Assembly: GCA_016301965.1 (NCBI GenBank)
Contig: JAEDOO010000039.1
Coordinates: 1-13,194, forward strand
Direction of reading: 5' to 3'
Source: Lachnospiraceae bacterium
Lineage (GTDB): Bacteria; Bacillota; Clostridia; Lachnospirales; Lachnospiraceae
DNA: 13,194 nt
Shown: positions 13,060-13,194 of the stretch, in pieces
How the letters are laid out: every line of letters starts with the position of its first letter
Position numbering within the stretch: position 1 is the first letter of the stretch
Made by a program: the position numbers and the translations under genes
The notes under the pieces: generated by a model
The model's input: the letters and a program-made list of their open reading frames with translations, nothing else
Told to the model about the DNA's origin: nothing
Databases searched by the model: none

Positions 13060-13194
13060 ACGGTATTGGTTGTGGTTTTATGTGGTTTATTGATTGTTAT
13101 TTTTTATTTTTGTGTTGTATTTTGTTTGTTTTGTATAGTTTTGCTGAATTTACTCTGTCTTTTTGGTAGACCTTTTTGAAAATATCAAATTGCC
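13060..13194. other. T/G-rich stretch without a recognised gene
   Basis: The bases between hairpin B and the window end are dominated by T and G on the plus strand (TTG, TTTG and TTTT runs), with no reading frame, ribosome site or clear promoter that I can support. It may be an intergenic region or the edge of a feature beyond the window. Confidence 0.5.

Overview
The window looks like ordinary chromosome from a spore-forming Clostridia member, most likely Lachnospiraceae. The evidence is the SCIFF peptide gene next to a TIGR04086-type membrane protein, a secreted trigger-factor-like lipoprotein, a leaderless CwlC-like amidase, strong GGAGG ribosome sites and mid-range GC. The genus cannot be fixed from the sequence. 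No tRNA, rRNA, CRISPR array, transposase or phage gene is visible.

Layout, left to right. (1) 1-2356, minus strand: a lipoprotein foldase, a DUF218/YdcF protein overlapping it by a few bases, a TIGR04086-like four-helix membrane protein, and the start of scfA (SCIFF ranthipeptide precursor), which runs off the left edge. (2) 2482-2515: a 34-bp palindrome between perfect 8-bp direct repeats. (3) 2572-4368: a leaderless Amidase_3-SPOR amidase (minus) divergent from a diacylglycerol-kinase-family lipid kinase (plus). (4) 4386-4570: giant hairpin element A between convergent genes. (5) 4577-6696, minus: mutY followed, with an ATGA overlap, by a GT2 glycosyltransferase. (6) 6804-6843: a 40-bp perfect palindrome. 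(7) 6887-9613, minus: a membrane-anchored YkuD L,D-transpeptidase with a repetitive Ser/Lys/Glu tail, followed 3 bases later by a Cof-type HAD phosphatase. (8) 9898-11340, minus: an HtrA/DegP-like serine protease. (9) 11427-12873: a small membrane-anchored protein (minus) divergent from an HPr-kinase-like P-loop protein (plus); the two predicted promoters interlock. (10) 12901-13059: giant hairpin element B, then a T/G-rich stretch without genes.

Most genes concern the cell envelope: wall amidase, L,D-transpeptidase, glycosyltransferase, HtrA, lipoprotein foldase and lipid kinase. A base-excision repair enzyme, a metabolic phosphatase and a RiPP precursor are interspersed.

The strongest candidate for something undescribed is the pair of hairpin elements A and B. 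Each has long perfect inverted arms (56 and 45 bp) whose sequences differ between the two loci, enclosing a nearly identical 58-nt core. Only 3 of 58 core positions differ, and two of those are a compensatory base-pair change in an internal 7-bp stem. Both cores lie in the same orientation relative to the gene just upstream, and both elements end in a T tract. They may be a family of giant structured terminators or a mobile palindromic element.
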